Below are positions 9,801 through 17,160 of a stretch of DNA of 64,000 nt, in pieces. The stretch's first letter is position 1. Every line of letters starts with the position of its first letter. The stretch is taken from the NCBI RefSeq assembly GCF_900110215.1, contig NZ_FOCX01000009.1:62001-126000 (forward strand). The letters are read 5' to 3'. The DNA comes from Halorientalis persicus (lineage in GTDB: Archaea; Halobacteriota; Halobacteria; Halobacteriales; Haloarculaceae). The translations under genes were made by a program, and so were the position numbers. The notes under the pieces were generated by a model that did no database searches, was not told where the DNA came from, and saw only the letters and a list, made by a program, of their open reading frames with translations.

Positions 9801-10682
9801 GTCGGGGTCTTCGATCTGACACTGCCACTCGTGTACAGACTCGCCGGTCGCGAACACCTGCGCGGAGGGCCGCTCTTCCGGGGGAACCGGGTCGCCATCT
9901 GCGTCGTAGAGCTGGCGGTCTTTGATCCGTGAGCCTTCCTTGGCGTCGTGTCCGCCGAGGATTACCTTCGCCCGTGTGCTCGTCTGGACGAGTTCACCCT
10001 CGGCGGTAACGATGCCGAGACCGACGGGAACCGTCTCGAGGATGCGCTCGACCAGGTCCCGCTCGCGACGGAGCTGCCGTTCTCTTTCGCGGCGATCGGT
10101 CATATCCCGGGTGACCTTTGCGAAGCCCTCCAGTTCGCCTTCGTCGTCGTAGATCGCCGTGATCGTCACGTTCGCCCAGAATTGCGTTCCGTCAGCGCGT
10201 ATGCGCCATCCCTCGTCCACGACGGAGCCGTCGCGGGCGGCCTGCGCGAGGTTCCGCTCAGGAACGCGGGCCTCGCGATCTTCCTCCGGGTAAAACGTCG
10301 AGAAGTGCTCGCCGACGATTTCTTCCTCGACGTAGCCCTTGATTTCCTCGGCCCCGGAATTCCACGTCCTGACGTACCCGTCGGGATCGAGCAGAAAGAT
10401 GGCATACTCCTCGACGGCGTCCACGAGGGAATGAAACTGTGGGTGTTTGTCTCCACCAGTACCGTCGTCATCAGACGGAGGTTGCCACCAGACACGGGCG
10501 TTTGCGCCCACCTTCTTCGTCCGCAAACGACCCTGGTCGACCAGCCGCTCGAGACGATCGTAGGTGCTCCGGCGGCCCAGGTCGAGTTCATTGGCGATCT
10601 CCGAGGTCGTCCGCGGCGCCACTGGGTTGTCAAAGAGGGCGAGTGTCTCCCGGAGTGCGCCCGTCAGTGCATTGTTTGCCAT
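6867..10682 (-). CDS. Bat-like multi-PAS/GAF transcriptional regulator
   Basis: This 1271-residue cytoplasmic sensor-regulator has the following order. A winged helix spans 1-60 (TSEIANELDLGRRSTYDRLE). Five PAS domains begin near 75, 210, 340, 460 and 585. A GAF domain lies at about 705-860 and a second at about 875-1040. A bacterio-opsin-activator region closes with HTH_10 near 1215-1265 (LTEKQRAALEAAYHAGFF...GVAPPTFHQHLRKAE). No histidine kinase is present, so signal sensed by PAS/GAF should act directly on DNA binding. The start at 10682 (MANNALTGAL) is taken at the first residue of the winged helix. The gene fills most of the cargo of the composite transposon. Confidence 0.85.
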   Translation of the reverse strand: MANNALTGALRETLALFDNPVAPRTTSEIANELDLGRRSTYDRLERLVDQGRLRTKKVGANARVWWQPPSDDDGTGGDKHPQFHSLVDAVEEYAIFLLDPDGYVRTWNSGAEEIKGYVEEEIVGEHFSTFYPEEDREARVPERNLAQAARDGSVVDEGWRIRADGTQFWANVTITAIYDDEGELEGFAKVTRDMTDRRERERQLRRERDLVERILETVPVGLGIVTAEGELVQTSTRAKVILGGHDAKEGSRIKDRQLYDADGDPVPPEERPSAQVFATGESVHEWQCQIEDPDGGRRWLTVNAAPLKGEDDEVERVVVAGEDITQLKAQARQLGRQRDELESELGEIFERIDDGFFALDKNLCFVHLNDQAVDAFDRAASEFIGEHVWDALEPSLKAEAAFEAALETDESVTFEEYSEPMETWFETHVYPSETGLSVYFRDVTERKHRRQELERYRSVVETMSEGVYIVDDDGYFSLVNDQYASMVARSKDALQGAHVSAVIDDESTLEQARRLEAELIDGERDSATLETELQRPDGEPWIGEATFTVMATDSGHERIGVVRDVTRRRERERRLEQYEQLVETVWDGVYALDENDHFVLVNEAFCDLVGYDREEILGEHPTLINSEAVNETANELESEVLTGDREVGVLEFEVETADGDTVPVESRFGPFEYEDGRVGRCGVVRDVSGRKERKRELKRRIRQQRMVATLGQDALDIENLDGLFSEAAEMIAEALDHEYCKVLDLDGDTDELLLRQGVGWDDGIVGSATVSAVEADSQAAYTLESRDPVIVEDLTTETRFSGPDLLTDHDVKSGISVVIGPSDDPWGILGTHDTTAKEFSDQDVDFVQAVATILATAIERRQHERRLVRNNEELAAHDSLNAVVRDITEAVIEQSTREEIEATVCERLAESESYQFAWIADVDPQTMALDSHVEAGVEGYLEEVPTSMDPDEPSGQGPGGKAIRTREIQTIQNALTDPDFEPWREQAKTYGYRSMAAIPILHNGTLYGLLGLYADRPTAFEGHEKEVIGQLGEIVGHAIASAERKQALMSDELVELDFHMDGILDELDVSMPANERITLDHAVPLGGDEFLVYGTATPGAVETVRDVVDVLDYWESVEFRDDGDPLRFELQMSDPPVLSTVASLGGYVEEAIVADGDFKLRIHLAPTVDVHRVIDVVETAYQTAEMRRRRQITRAAADPQRIQRKLLADLTEKQRAALEAAYHAGFFGWPRDVSGEELADSLGVAPPTFHQHLRKAEAKAFGSLLAAETPS

Positions 10683-10925
10683 TGTGCTCCGGAAGCATCC
10701 CAACGAATATGAAGACTCCGTCGTCGGAGAGTGGTTGAAAGACGCCACCTAATTTCACCAGGACATGAGTTGTAGACTTCCGATACCGAACCGGGTAGAA
10801 GTGGATAGCAACTGACTCCAGTTCCCGTCGCGGATACCTTACATTGTAGGCAATAGTACTACTGGCAGTGGTGCCCCTTGACAGAGTAGACCGGTTGAGG
10901 CCGGTTCGCTGAAGATGGAATCACT

Positions 10926-11240
10926 ATGAACCAGACTCAACAGTACAATTTGGAGACCTACGTAGGGACAGAGTCGTTAACTGAGGACGACTATCATCGA
11001 TTGATGGCGGTGAGGCGACGCCGGACGACGCTATCTGTCCTTGCCGTCTTAAGCGTCCCTATCGATCTTGAAGACCTCGCGGAGGCAGTCGTCAAATGGG
11101 AAGAAAACGAGGCTGCCATTGACGAGACCAGCATCGACCAGATCGAAATAGAACTGCATCACATCCATTTGCCGAAGATGGATAACCTCGACGTGATCGA
11201 TTATGATCGGGATAATAACCGTGTTGTGGCTTGGTCTTGA
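10926..11240 (+). CDS. DUF7344-like winged-helix protein
   Basis: This 104-residue protein shares the DUF7344-like pattern with the gene at 5834: VRRRRTTLSVLAVLSVPIDL as the helical start, and QIEIELHHIHLPKMDNLDVI as the LHH.HLP recognition segment. The C-terminal YDRDNNRVVAWS forms the wing. It is divergent from the PAS/GAF/Bat gene, with about 240 nt between. Both cargo ends therefore carry a small regulator of one family, which suggests that a regulatory module moved together. Confidence 0.7.
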   Translation: MNQTQQYNLETYVGTESLTEDDYHRLMAVRRRRTTLSVLAVLSVPIDLEDLAEAVVKWEENEAAIDETSIDQIEIELHHIHLPKMDNLDVIDYDRDNNRVVAWS

Positions 11241-11302
11241 GACCGCCTAGTCCCTGTTTCTCGTTCAGGATCTACTCGACGAATTTGCAGTTAATGAGAC
11301 GG

Positions 11303-12705
11303 CATCCGTCTTTAGTTAGGAGATGAATCGCTGTACGGCGGTAGCTTATCGAGGCTTCTTTTCGAGAGGAATGAGGAAGTCGAGTCTGTGTACAACCAGA
11401 CTTCCTCATCTCGCATTATGCGTCGGCTCACTACACTGTTTCCCTCCGAGTTCCTCGAAGAGCACGCCGAGGAACTCGGCGTGGTCGAACGCGACCGCAA
11501 GCTCCAGATTCCCGCCTTCGTCTTGGCATTCGTGTTCGGCTTCGCCGCAGGCGAAAGCCGAACACTCGCAGGGTTTCGACGCAGCTACAACTCGACAGCT
11601 GACGAGCCGATCTCACCGGGTGGGTTCTATCAGCGGTTGACGCCGACGCTCGCGGAGTACCTCCGCGACCTCGTCGAGCACGGTCTCGACGAGGTCGCTG
11701 TTCCCGACGTTGTTGAGGTTGACATCGACCGATTCAGTGATGTGATGATCGCTGATGGAACAGTGCTGCGGTTGCACGAGTTCCTCTCTGATGAGTTCCA
11801 AGCCCGTCACGAGGAGCAGGCTGGAGCGAAGCTCCACCTGCTCCACAATGCGACTGAGCAGACGATTGAACGGATCGACGTGACCGACGAGAAAACGCAC
11901 GACAGCACGCTGTTCAAGACTGGTTCGTGGCTGCAAGGACGGCTAGTTCTGCTCGACCTAGCGTACTTCAAGTACCGCCGCTTCGCGTTGATTGACGAGA
12001 ACAACGGCTACTTCGTGAGTCGGCTGAAGCAGAACGCAAATCCGGTGATAACGGCGGAATTACGGGAATGGCGCGGCCGCGCCATTCCCTTGGAAGGCGA
12101 GCAGATCCAGGATGTGGTCGGTGATCTCACACGGAAGTACATCGACGTAGAGGTCGAAGCGGAGTTCAAGCGAGGTCAGTACGAGGGAACTCGGTCGCTG
12201 GACACGAAGCGGTTCCGCGTCGTCGGCGTCCGCAACGAGGACGCCGACGACTACCATCTCTACATCACGAATCTGCCAAGAGAGGAGTTCCTCCCGGCGG
12301 ATCTAGCAACGCTGTATCGGTGTCGATGGGAGGTAGAAACGTTGTTCCGTGAGCTGAAGACGCAGTACGAACTGGACGAATTCGACACAAGCAACCCAGA
12401 TGTGGTGAAAATTCTGCTGTACGCGGCGTTGCTGTCGCTGTTAGTGAGCCGTGAGCTGTTGGATCTGGTCACCGAGCAAGCCGACGATGAGATCGTGTTC
12501 CCGCCGGAACGCTGGGCGGCGACCTTTCGGTCGCACGCCCAGCTCATCCTCCACGAACTCGGTGAGTACCTCGGCTACTCACCACCGCCGCTGTTGGAGC
12601 GGCTGATCGAAGACGCGCAGAAGATCCACCAGCAACGACCAATACTGCAAGAGACGCTCGCTACCGCTACACAACCGAGGTGTGAGTCTTAGCTAAAGAC
12701 GAATG
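11303..12705 (+). mobile_element. ISH8-like IS4-family element, right copy
   Basis: The ends are CATCCGTCTTTAGTTAGG at the left and the reverse complement of CATTCGTCTTTAGCTAAG at the right. It is 1403 bp, exactly the length of the left copy and in inverted orientation to it. It is followed directly by the direct repeat GTGTGTCCAA. Confidence 0.8.
11388..12692 (+). CDS. IS4-family (ISH8-like) transposase
   Basis: This 434-residue transposase is a near-identical partner of the left-copy enzyme. It has the same signature, YRCRWEVETLFRELK, satisfying Y-(2)-R-(3)-E-(6)-K. Differences are scattered substitutions (for example LCDRLILFDLAYF against LQGRLVLLDLAYF), so the two copies have diverged somewhat or arrived as slightly different lineages. 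The start is read from GTG 11388, with ATG 11418 as the alternative. Both copies appear functional, which would allow mobilisation of the whole cassette. Confidence 0.85.
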   Translation: MYNQTSSSRIMRRLTTLFPSEFLEEHAEELGVVERDRKLQIPAFVLAFVFGFAAGESRTLAGFRRSYNSTADEPISPGGFYQRLTPTLAEYLRDLVEHGLDEVAVPDVVEVDIDRFSDVMIADGTVLRLHEFLSDEFQARHEEQAGAKLHLLHNATEQTIERIDVTDEKTHDSTLFKTGSWLQGRLVLLDLAYFKYRRFALIDENNGYFVSRLKQNANPVITAELREWRGRAIPLEGEQIQDVVGDLTRKYIDVEVEAEFKRGQYEGTRSLDTKRFRVVGVRNEDADDYHLYITNLPREEFLPADLATLYRCRWEVETLFRELKTQYELDEFDTSNPDVVKILLYAALLSLLVSRELLDLVTEQADDEIVFPPERWAATFRSHAQLILHELGEYLGYSPPPLLERLIEDAQKIHQQRPILQETLATATQPRCES

Positions 12706-12715
12706 GTGTGTCCAA
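12706..12715 (+). repeat. 10-bp target-site duplication, right copy
   Basis: GTGTGTCCAA is identical to 4421-4430. A related 10-mer, GTGTATCGAA (8 of 10), follows the adjacent MITE at 12939-12948. Confidence 0.8.
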
Positions 12716-12716
12716 T

Positions 12717-12938
12717 CATCCATCTTTAGCTAATACTTACTGTAATACTATCTAGCCGTGATATTCGGCCGAATTTTAGCTCGAACACACGCCAAAACGC
12801 CGAAGAAACCACCACTCAATGTTTCTTATCGCCAGGTTTCACGATGAAAAGTGCCTCACCGGCTGGAATTGTCCTCCTAACATTTTAGTTATATTTTCTG
12901 CATTGAATATTACTATCAGTCTTAGCAAAAGACGAATG
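12717..12938. mobile_element. 222-bp MITE with ISH8-like ends
   Basis: The left end CATCCATCTTTAGCTAAT and the reverse complement of the right end, CATTCGTCTTTTGCTAAG, match the terminal repeats of the flanking ISH8-like elements. The interior is A+T-rich, has no transposase sequence and no gene. It lies one base beyond the composite transposon's target duplication. It was probably mobilised in trans by the ISH8-type transposase. Confidence 0.6.
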
Positions 12939-13070
12939 GTGTATCGAAGAGACGGAACACATGCCGGAGTGATGCGCTTCATCCCACCCACGGTGAGGCG
13001 GGGAACTTGCGCTGTTTTTCTATCCCTTCGTTTCGACGAGGATAGTTCAGCCGATGATGTATTCTCCTTG

Positions 13071-13439
13071 TCAAACCTGATTTTTGCAGCCTTCGATGAA
13101 GGTGGCCAGTTGTGGTCCGACGCTTGACTCGACACTCAGTAGAATGCTATGGCAGTCCTCGTGGGGAAATTGAAAGACGTATGCCTCTCGATGGTAGTGA
13201 ATGAGTGCCTCCTTTGCCTCAAGCGGGGATTTGTCTGTCCTGTGGATTTCCGCATTGATATCGACTCTGAACGATCCGGCAATCTGCTTGTACTGGGATG
13301 GGCTGTATGACTCTTGCAAATCGTCACGGAGATAGAGGACTTCACAGTCGTCTGCGAAGAGGACAGCCACAGTCCGCAGTGAATCGCCTATCTTTCGATC
13401 GGCATACTTTACCAACTGGATGCCAGTGTCGCGGGGCAT
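13071..13439 (-). CDS. Conserved haloarchaeal hypothetical protein
   Basis: This 122-residue protein has alternating strands and helices: TVAVLFADDCEVLYLRDDL, then YKQIAGSFRVDINAEIH, then AYVFQFPHEDCHSILLSVES. It resembles a family of short haloarchaeal proteins of unknown function that often sit beside sensors and regulators. I cannot name the family with certainty. A TTG start three codons upstream is possible; the ATG at 13439 (MPRDTGIQL) is preferred. It has no signal peptide or membrane segment. It lies between the MITE and the A+T-rich leader of the PCNA-like gene, on the opposite strand to the island operons. Confidence 0.65.
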   Translation of the reverse strand: MPRDTGIQLVKYADRKIGDSLRTVAVLFADDCEVLYLRDDLQESYSPSQYKQIAGSFRVDINAEIHRTDKSPLEAKEALIHYHREAYVFQFPHEDCHSILLSVESSVGPQLATFIEGCKNQV

Positions 13440-13449
13440 GCCGAACAAA

Positions 13450-13800
13450 TCGGTGCATCTCTACTTAGAATTACGGGATATCTTGACTCGTAGCCGAAAA
13501 AATTTTCTCACATCTGCTGTCCAGTTCCCCGCCGAGACGCAGTCGGTCTGAGAGGGCAGCAGAGTACTCGCGACAGAAGAGAGATGACTTCAGCCCTCGG
13601 CTCTGCGATATATTCTGGAGGTGGTGAGAACCTCACTGTTTGGCCTGCTATGGACAGACTCCGGTTCATATATCTGACGGATCGCGTTTATTTATCCATA
13701 CACGGACAGAATATATAGGAATACTAGAAACTTGTTTATTTATATATTCACAGTCGATTGACCACTAACTTTCCGAGCCCTTTTTCGCCTCTACCGCACC
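13450..13800. promoter_or_regulatory. A+T-rich intergenic region before the clamp gene
   Basis: About 350 nt lack a gene. The right half is very A+T-rich and contains the 10-mer GTTTATTTAT twice (near 13688 and 13733), with ATATATAGG and TATATATTC between and after. The best-supported use is a promoter region for the clamp gene, or a DNA-unwinding region. An origin function is possible but there is no adjacent Orc1/Cdc6 gene and no clear origin-box repeat. Confidence 0.35.
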
Positions 13801-13802
13801 GT

Positions 13803-13827
13803 GTTGTGGTTCTGCGAGGGGAGTGAG
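13803..13827 (+). promoter_or_regulatory. Shared 25-nt 5' motif, copy 2
   Basis: GTTGTGG-TT-CTGCGA-GGGGAGTGAG, 39 nt before the ATG of the clamp gene at 13867. The 16 nt CTGCGAGGGGAGTGAG are identical to copy 1. Confidence 0.6.
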
Positions 13828-13866
13828 CGGGAAACGGTGAGCAGATCCGCTTGCACTGATTCAACC

Positions 13867-15084
13867 ATGTCGAAAGCACAAACCGCCAGTGACGACAGTG
13901 GAACCGACGATATCGACGAAATGGACCACAACGACCTTCGGAGCCACGTGGCCGAGGAAACCGGGTACAAGGCCACGGGAGATGTCGACACCCTGCGGCA
14001 GAAGGCTCGCGGGGAGTTCGAACCCGAAGTCGAAGACGACAGCGAGGACGGCGTCGACGAGGCTGATCCCAGCGAAGAAGAAGCCGCCGTCGAAGAAGAC
14101 GACAAAGCCGACGCCGACGTCGAGGACGATTCAGAGGCGGGTGCAGAGGACAGCGACGACGCGGTCGACAGCGACGACGCGGTCGACAGCGACGATGGCG
14201 AAGACGCAGACGCCGAGGGCGAAGACGCCGACGAAAACGCTACTGGCGACGACGAAGCCAGTAGCGAGGACGACGACGCGATCCCGGACGTCCCCAACGA
14301 CAACCGCCCGGGCGTCCCCGGCGGGAAAGTCGGGCAGTTCAGTGCCGCAATCGAGGTCAACGACATGCAGTCGTTCATCTCGAAGCTGGATCCTCTCGTC
14401 GACGAGGCCAAGATCCACGTCTCCAACGACGGTATCCGAACCATCGCAGTCGATCCGGCCAACGTCGGGATGGTCGACGCTGGACTCTCGGTCGACGCGT
14501 TCCAGATGCTCGAAACCGACGGTGGCGTCCTCGGTATTAATCTGGACCGTCTGGACGAACTCGTCGGTCTCGCAGAGAACAAGAGCGATCTCATCCATCT
14601 CGAACTCGATGCCGCCAAGCGGAAACTCCGGGTGAGTGTCGGCAACATCGACGGGACGATGGCGCTGATCGACCCCGATTCGATCCGGCAGGAACCCGAA
14701 CTCCCTGCTCTCGAACTCCCGATGTACGCCAAGATGAAAGGCAAAGAACTCAAGCAGGGGCTCACGGCCGCCGACATGGTCTCTGACCACGTCCAGCTGC
14801 AAGCTGATCCGAACAGTGGTCACTTCACCCTCACCGCAGAGGGCGACACCGACTCGATCAGCAAGGAATTCGAGGAAGATCGCGACCTCGCACTCTACGA
14901 ACCCGGTGAGGCCAACTCGCTGTTCTCGCTGGAGTACCTGAAAGACATCGCCAAGCCGATCACCAAGCAGACCATCGTCTCGATGGAACTCGGCGAAGAG
15001 TTCCCCGTCATCCTCTCGCACGACTTCGCCGGCAACAACGGCACCTGCGTCAACATGATCGCGCCGCGTATCCAGGACACCTAG
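13867..15084 (+). CDS. PCNA-like sliding clamp with acidic N-terminal extension
   Basis: This 405-residue protein has a PCNA fold in residues about 155-400: KVGQFSAAIEVNDMQSFISK, then IRTIAVDPANVGMVDAGLS, then LGINLDRLDELVGLAENKSD, and LEYLKDIAKPITKQ near the end. A normal archaeal PCNA is about 247 residues and starts at that domain. The extra 155 residues begin with a possible SAP/HeH-like helix pair (DHNDLRSHVAEETGYKATGD). They continue as an Asp/Glu/Ala linker containing three imperfect DDAVDS repeats. It probably encircles DNA as a processivity clamp for island-encoded enzymes, with the extension recruiting or targeting. It is controlled by the shared 5' motif. Confidence 0.85.
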   Translation: MSKAQTASDDSGTDDIDEMDHNDLRSHVAEETGYKATGDVDTLRQKARGEFEPEVEDDSEDGVDEADPSEEEAAVEEDDKADADVEDDSEAGAEDSDDAVDSDDAVDSDDGEDADAEGEDADENATGDDEASSEDDDAIPDVPNDNRPGVPGGKVGQFSAAIEVNDMQSFISKLDPLVDEAKIHVSNDGIRTIAVDPANVGMVDAGLSVDAFQMLETDGGVLGINLDRLDELVGLAENKSDLIHLELDAAKRKLRVSVGNIDGTMALIDPDSIRQEPELPALELPMYAKMKGKELKQGLTAADMVSDHVQLQADPNSGHFTLTAEGDTDSISKEFEEDRDLALYEPGEANSLFSLEYLKDIAKPITKQTIVSMELGEEFPVILSHDFAGNNGTCVNMIAPRIQDT

Positions 15085-15117
15085 ACGGCACGATCTTTTC
15101 TTCTGCTGGCGGTCCAA

Positions 15118-15188
15118 CCGGAGCCTGCCTAGCCGATCCGAGCCCGACTATACACTTTGGATCGCGGGTGCGAATCCCGCACTCCGGC
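15118..15188 (+). tRNA. tRNA-like acceptor/T-arm structure, possibly degenerate
   Basis: CCGGAGC at 15118-15124 can pair with ACTCCGG at 15181-15187, six of seven positions. It encloses a perfect 5-bp stem, GCGGG/CCCGC, with the 7-nt loop TGCGAAT, close to the tRNA T-loop TTCGAAT. The middle is too irregular for a normal D-arm, and the anticodon stem would be weak (CCGA/TTGG). The total of 71 nt fits a short or decayed tRNA, or a tRNA-like element of a plasmid or virus. It sits between the clamp gene and the next gene. Confidence 0.3.
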
Positions 15189-15214
15189 GTTCTCTCTGCG
15201 GTTTTCTCCCGTCT

Positions 15215-15239
15215 CGTTGTGGCACTGCGACCGACATAG
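15215..15239 (+). promoter_or_regulatory. Shared 25-nt 5' motif, copy 3
   Basis: CGTTGTGG-CA-CTGCGA then CCGACATAG: the first two blocks are exact and the third is weak. It lies about 30 nt before the ATG at 15269. Confidence 0.5.
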
Positions 15240-15268
15240 CGGCGTTCCAACCAGACACGGTCAAAACC

Positions 15269-16813
15269 ATGAGTAGTAGCAACGACACCAGCACGTCGTC
15301 GACCACGGATACCCCCAACACGAGCGGGGGATCTGGGTCGGCAGACCACGATCGTATCGTTACCGTCCAGAGCCTCATCAAGAACGAAGGCGTCATTCCG
15401 TACCGCGGGCTCACAACCGAGAGCGACTATCCCGACGACCTCACGCCCGTCGGGGATCGGTTTCTGGATTCCGGCACTGATCGCCCATTCAAACAGGCAA
15501 TTCAGGTTCTCCCCAAAGCGGGATACGGAACCCTCTTCGCCGAAAACGAATTCGCCTCCCTCGCTGGGGACGGCGAAGTCGAGATCAATGTGGAAGCTAT
15601 TCGGGATGTTCACGGCTTCCCAGCCGAAGACCTCGAAGACGCCGTCGGCAAGTCTCTCGAACAGATCGCTGCCGACGCATCTCCCCCGACGCGAATCCGC
15701 GTCGACGACCACCAGGACATCATCGACCGGCGACGGCTCGCGCTTCGGGCGCTTGGCTTCGACGTCAAGTTCCGATGGCAAATCGCGTCGACCGGCTACG
15801 ACGCCGGCGACATGCAGGAGTTCCTGAACCGGAAAATCGCCGCTGCGCAGAAACGGGGATTCGACGACGCTTTCGGCTGGATTTCCCACTTCGACTGGGG
15901 CGGCTCGGCTCGGATAACCACCATCTACCCCAGTCTCAAGTACAACATCTCCCAGCCTGACGAGAGCGACATTACACTCGAACGCGGGGAACTGACCATC
16001 GCGAACAACCCCGTTGAGCAGGCAATCGAAGACGCCGATACGGACGACGCCGATCTGGATTCTGACGGCGAATTCTCCATCTACTACGGCGACCGGACAG
16101 CCTACGACTTTCGGGGCACCCAGACGATCTCCGCCAAACCGGTTATCTACATCCCCTCCGTCGATGTGACGATTCCGCTCCCCGGGCCGACATTCAACCG
16201 CAAGCACATCGGAGACGTGATGTCCGAAAGCCACGAGCGGAAAAATGACCGCGTCCCCCTCATCGAGTGGCACGAGCGGATCTTCAGCAAACTGGAAGAC
16301 CTCAGCACGCAGGTCAACCAGAACATCATTCGAGCCCGACTGGTCGCCATCGACTTCACTGACCTCCCGTTCGAAGTTGACGAGTTCTACCAGTGTCTCG
16401 GTATCCCCGCCAGCTACGCCGAGGATGCCGCGGACAGAGCAACCGCCCTCGCTCATCCCGAAACGGAACCAACGCTGTGGAACCTGCAACTGTCGCTAAA
16501 ACTCGCGCTCCTGAAAAACTACTCCGGGTCGTACGGATCCAACCGCTTCCACGAACTGCAAGAACTCGCTGGCCAGATCCTACAGTATCCGGCCCAGCAG
16601 ATTCAGACGGCTGTCGAACAGTGGGACCTCGAACACGCCAACGACGAAGACGAAGACGAGCAGGTCCTGCCGAACGACCAGCAGACGCTGGCCGAATCTC
16701 TCGATGATGTCCTCGATATCCCCGGCGTCAACGAAGCTGATATTTCGGCGGCTGGAGCACAGCAGATCGAAAACCGCGTCCAACAGCGACTCGGCGCTGC
16801 CGATCAAAACTGA
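15269..16813 (+). CDS. Large hypothetical protein, weakly DUF932-like
   Basis: This 514-residue protein is of unknown function. The N-terminal 30 residues are Ser/Thr-rich and disordered. The middle has ordered segments such as FGWISHFDWGGSARITTIYP and YYGDRTAYDFRGTQTISAKP. The C-terminal half is helical, with TLWNLQLSLKLALLKNYSG near 425. The overall order faintly recalls the DUF932 family of phage- and plasmid-borne proteins, but I cannot confirm it. No metal ligands, Walker motif, signal or membrane segment is seen. It follows the clamp gene and carries the same 5' motif, so it may act with the clamp. The C-terminal 90 residues are acidic and probably flexible. Confidence 0.65.
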   Translation: MSSSNDTSTSSTTDTPNTSGGSGSADHDRIVTVQSLIKNEGVIPYRGLTTESDYPDDLTPVGDRFLDSGTDRPFKQAIQVLPKAGYGTLFAENEFASLAGDGEVEINVEAIRDVHGFPAEDLEDAVGKSLEQIAADASPPTRIRVDDHQDIIDRRRLALRALGFDVKFRWQIASTGYDAGDMQEFLNRKIAAAQKRGFDDAFGWISHFDWGGSARITTIYPSLKYNISQPDESDITLERGELTIANNPVEQAIEDADTDDADLDSDGEFSIYYGDRTAYDFRGTQTISAKPVIYIPSVDVTIPLPGPTFNRKHIGDVMSESHERKNDRVPLIEWHERIFSKLEDLSTQVNQNIIRARLVAIDFTDLPFEVDEFYQCLGIPASYAEDAADRATALAHPETEPTLWNLQLSLKLALLKNYSGSYGSNRFHELQELAGQILQYPAQQIQTAVEQWDLEHANDEDEDEQVLPNDQQTLAESLDDVLDIPGVNEADISAAGAQQIENRVQQRLGAADQN

Positions 16814-16848
16814 AATTCTCGCGTTGCCGGATCACCGAGATGGTGAGA

Positions 16849-17067
16849 TCAAAAGAAGACATCGAAAAAACTCACGACGGCGAACAGCCCAGCAACGATG
16901 CCAAGGACGGTCAGCACCGCACCCCAGATGAACGTCCCGTCAACAAGTAGTTCGGCTATCATCAACACGACGCCAACAACGAGCAACAGGGCCGAAACAA
17001 ACAATTGGAGTCCGCCCTCCAACAGCTCGCTCAGGTCGAGTTCGAATACATCGAGTAACTCGTCCAT
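16849..17067 (-). CDS. Small membrane protein
   Basis: This 72-residue protein has two hydrophobic segments: LQLFVSALLLVVGVVLMIAE and then GAVLTVLGIVAGLFAVVSFF. They are connected by a short acidic/aromatic turn, with an acidic N-terminus (MDELLDVFELDLSELLE). The ATG at 17067 is chosen; an upstream reading adds 20 residues without support. It is the only minus-strand gene between 13.8 and 36 kb, convergent with the gene at 15269 and divergent from that at 17161. The family is not recognised. A stray chromosomal-type inner-membrane protein or a membrane-bound small effector are both possible. Confidence 0.6.
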   Translation of the reverse strand: MDELLDVFELDLSELLEGGLQLFVSALLLVVGVVLMIAELLVDGTFIWGAVLTVLGIVAGLFAVVSFFDVFF

Positions 17068-17160
17068 GACCGAGGCGTGTGCAGCCAATGACAAAAATCC
17101 AGTGTCGGGAGCATTCCCCCCTCGCATCTTGGTATGTTGAGGTCCAGCAGTTGAGATGAG

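Larger units (their letters stand above)
4431..12705. mobile_element. Composite transposon bounded by inverted ISH8-like copies
   Basis: Two IS copies of the same length (1403 bp each) in inverted orientation enclose 5834-11302. The unit as a whole is flanked by a perfect 10-bp direct repeat (4421-4430 and 12706-12715). The inner flanks (CTAACCAGCT and AATGAGACGG) match neither each other nor the outer repeat. This is the signature of 8.3 kb moving as one unit, not two independent insertions. The cargo is regulatory: a DUF7344-like winged helix, a HalOD1 protein, a PAS/GAF/Bat giant and a second DUF7344-like protein. Confidence 0.75.

Noticed and set aside
8547-9932. Long plus-strand open frames within 8547-9932
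   Set aside because: They run antisense to the PAS/GAF/Bat gene, whose reading frame has clear domains. They are composition artefacts of G+C-rich DNA.
4431-12705. Inversion between two independently inserted IS copies
   Set aside because: That would leave different 10-mers at the two outer borders. The same 10-mer is found on both sides.
13791-14777. 328-codon minus-strand serine-rich frame
   Set aside because: It is the complement of the acidic linker and clamp. Low-complexity Ser/Ala runs are the mirror of Asp/Glu codons.
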